The notes beneath the pieces are model-generated. The model had not been told where the DNA came from, did not search any database, and saw only the letters and a program-made list of their open reading frames with translations. The position numbers were made by a program, and so were the translations under genes. Shown piece after piece: positions 61,870 through 64,000 of a stretch of 64,000 bases of DNA. Every line of letters starts with the position of its first letter. The first letter of the stretch is position 1. Source of the stretch: Acanthosepion lycidas (taxonomy: Eukaryota > Mollusca > Cephalopoda > Sepiida > Sepiidae). The stretch spans positions 116,874,946 to 116,938,945 of the forward strand of contig OZ010571.1 in NCBI GenBank assembly GCA_963932145.1, read 5' to 3'.

Positions 61870-64000
61870 TTTATGTTTACGTTCGTGCTGTTACACTAGC
61901 CCCCGAACGAAAGAGAATGGATTGTGTATATAATCATGCCGATTGCATTCAGAGTCTTTTACGTTTTCTTTATGTTGCCATCGGTTTTATTATTAAATGT
62001 ATGTATAGATATATTTGAAGACATTAGAAATGGTGAAACTGGTCATGCGTTTACTTCAGGTGGTCGGGAAATTGCAATCCTCACTGATTGGCGTGCACAA
62101 TACCAATAATTCTTATTTCATTAATGATAAAATAAAATGTTGATTTAGGATATACATCCATACTGGCTTAAGAAAGAATATATTAAGTTTATTGAGGCCC
62201 ATCTTAATTCAGCTTTTAATTATATGTGAGTACTTGTTTCATTCTTTTAATCAACATGTGGCAGTCGATTGCATAGGATTATATTAGATAATAAGTTCGA
62301 AAAATGTTTGAAACATCTTTAAAATGTATAAAAGTAGGAATTCGCCGACTGATTATAATTCTCAAACCTGGGATAAAAAAAAAATACCTGAACATGTTAC
62401 CTGTCGTTGAAAGCTGGAATGATGTAAACCAATAAAAAAAAGACAATGAAGGATGTGTATATGAACATTTCATTTAGGTATTGTTTTTAAAAGGTATGTA
62501 AATATCATAAAATTTGTTAATCTGGTGTCATATAAATGGACACCAGATGTATTCCAACGTTAATTATATGACGTGCACAGGTTTCTTATAAATGCTATTA
62601 ACATCATTGAGAAAATGATTATTTTTATATATAATGCCTTCAAGAGAATGAATCATGTAAGTGTTACAGGTGATAATCCACATAGACACGCATGGAATGG
62701 CACTAAAAAAAAAAACAAAGAAATATGGAGAAAAACAGAATGCACAGTATTTGATAAAGGCTTTTAGCAACAGTTATATCTAAACTGGAGATCAAATGCA
62801 ATTGGAAGAGTAAATGATGGCATAATGAAGAAGTTGATATTCCACAGCAATTTAAACAAATGTTTAAAGAAAATTCCCAGGAATAATGAAAATTATATTA
62901 ATATTTAGTGGTCTACAATATTATATTTCAACCATTGTTTTAGAGAAACATTTTATAAAATACTACTGCATGATCGGTCAGTAAATGTTTCTTTCAAGGA
63001 AATGCCTCCTGTTAACGTTAGCATTAGTAAATATAACAATTATTATGTTAGAAAGTTAATAATAGGACTATGCATGATTTACTTTAGGAAAATTATGACA
63101 TATTTAACTTTGATGCTTTGTTTTATAAGATGACCGAATGATTCTGATATATCAGTTTGGAAATGTATTTATATGACATTGAAAATTAAGAACGAATCTT
63201 GATCCTTTCATTTTTGAAGAAATGTGAATTTCCGAATCAAAGTCTAGATAATATTTGACATTATTAATGAGAAAACAAATTATAATTTAAATTAAAAAGA
63301 AATAAAAATAGACCCTTTAGAAGATAACAGAATTAAATGTTAAAAATTCAAGAAGTAAAATCTATATAGAGTTACAAGAGTAGAAAATGTACCAATAATA
63401 TCTTTTCCGTCTTGTCTAATTATGATTCAAAACCGAAAATGAAGACAAAGAAAATTTGTTAATTTAAGTGAATATCATTATATTTTTATTTCGACAGTAA
63501 AATAAAATACTAATAGTTTGGACGTAAGAAGATTTAAATAGCATCGAAAAAATGAAACGGCGTTCTGAAATACAATGCATTTATCGCTATGTTTCTGACG
63601 GTGTATTTCCATATATTCTATATTATATGCAAGGCTCCACATGTTATTCGACTGACACAATTTTAACCTCTTTTTTTGCCTTTATAGTTGGAGATTCTTT
63701 CTGAATGTCACTTCTGTAATGTTGGTTCTTCTGATGTCTGGTAAATCAGACAACTCTGATTTCTAAATGAAGTTGGTTTTATTCATTTGGCACTAATGAT
63801 TTTTTTGTGAATGCAGATTACATTAGACCTAATTTGATGTTACTCATTATTATCCTTAGCGGGGTAAATCAAAATATATTCTTTGGGGAATAGATGAACA
63901 AAACATTGTAATCTACTTTGCATACAAATTGTTATGATATCACTTGAATGTCAGATTATACATTAATAATGTTTGTTTAAGTTATTGTTCATTGTCAAAA
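61870..64000. other. Unassigned AT-rich sequence, 2.1 kb
   Basis: No SINE head, domain, long microsatellite or inverted repeat found. Frames are at most 68 codons. Confidence 0.5.

Overview
The window is AT-rich, non-coding eukaryotic DNA built almost wholly from transposable-element relics and simple repeats. I see no host protein-coding exon, no intact tRNA or rRNA gene, and nothing bacterial or phage-like. The repeat mix points to a mollusc, most likely a cephalopod of the octopus type: very long (TA)n, (CTAT)n and (AAT)n tracts, several tRNA-headed SINEs, RTE-like and Jockey/CR1-like LINEs, mariner relics, a Penelope-like element, and restriction-like-endonuclease (RLE) LINE copies joined to TAA arrays. 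The species call is an inference from recognised families.

Layout. 2.0-5.8 kb: a SINE tail, (TA)n blocks, and a Penelope-like element (PLE) about 3.05 kb long. Its reverse transcriptase (RT) carries few lesions, its GIY-YIG endonuclease frame is open, and it is bounded by inverted arms of about 0.6 kb that each carry a hammerhead-ribozyme-like motif. 9.4 kb: a LINE RT fragment. 11.7-14.1 kb: three head-to-tail, 5'-truncated copies of an R4/Dong-like RLE LINE, each flanked by TAA-type microsatellite. A fourth copy lies at 38.9-39.6 kb. 15.3-18.9 kb: a perfect hairpin, a compound microsatellite, SINE-like units and a decayed RTE-like LINE. 22.1-23.8 kb: two copies of a SINE with a tRNA(Arg)-like head, each ending in a long (TA)n; a third copy is at 38.1 kb. 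26.3-27.1 and 56.9-57.7 kb: two internally deleted mariner relics of one family. 30.7-31.8 kb: a Jockey/CR1-like LINE relic with a palindromic mariner MITE at its 3' end. 37.0-37.7 and 39.9-40.4 kb: two minus-strand DDE transposase relics of other families. 41-42.9 kb: a SINE and a small LINE fragment. 45.8-48.8 kb: a 1.8-kb solo LTR with TGTGAC/GTCACA ends, an ACAA target duplication and a nearby paralogous empty site. 49.2-50.7 kb: a LINE relic with a SINE inside it. 52.3-53.2 kb: a degenerate GATA-based array. 54.3-55.3 kb: a pair of 28-bp inverted repeats about 1 kb apart. 60.6 kb: a 5S-rRNA-derived segment on the minus strand. 61.8 kb: a second, weaker hammerhead-like motif.

How the parts relate. 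The coherent story is insertion-site biology. The PLE and the ends of the tRNA(Arg)-like SINEs abut (TA)n, the RLE LINE sits only in TAA-type arrays in one orientation, and the MITE has a TA duplication. Most coding potential is dead. The PLE and the fourth RLE-LINE copy look youngest. Most longer open frames elsewhere are translated microsatellite.
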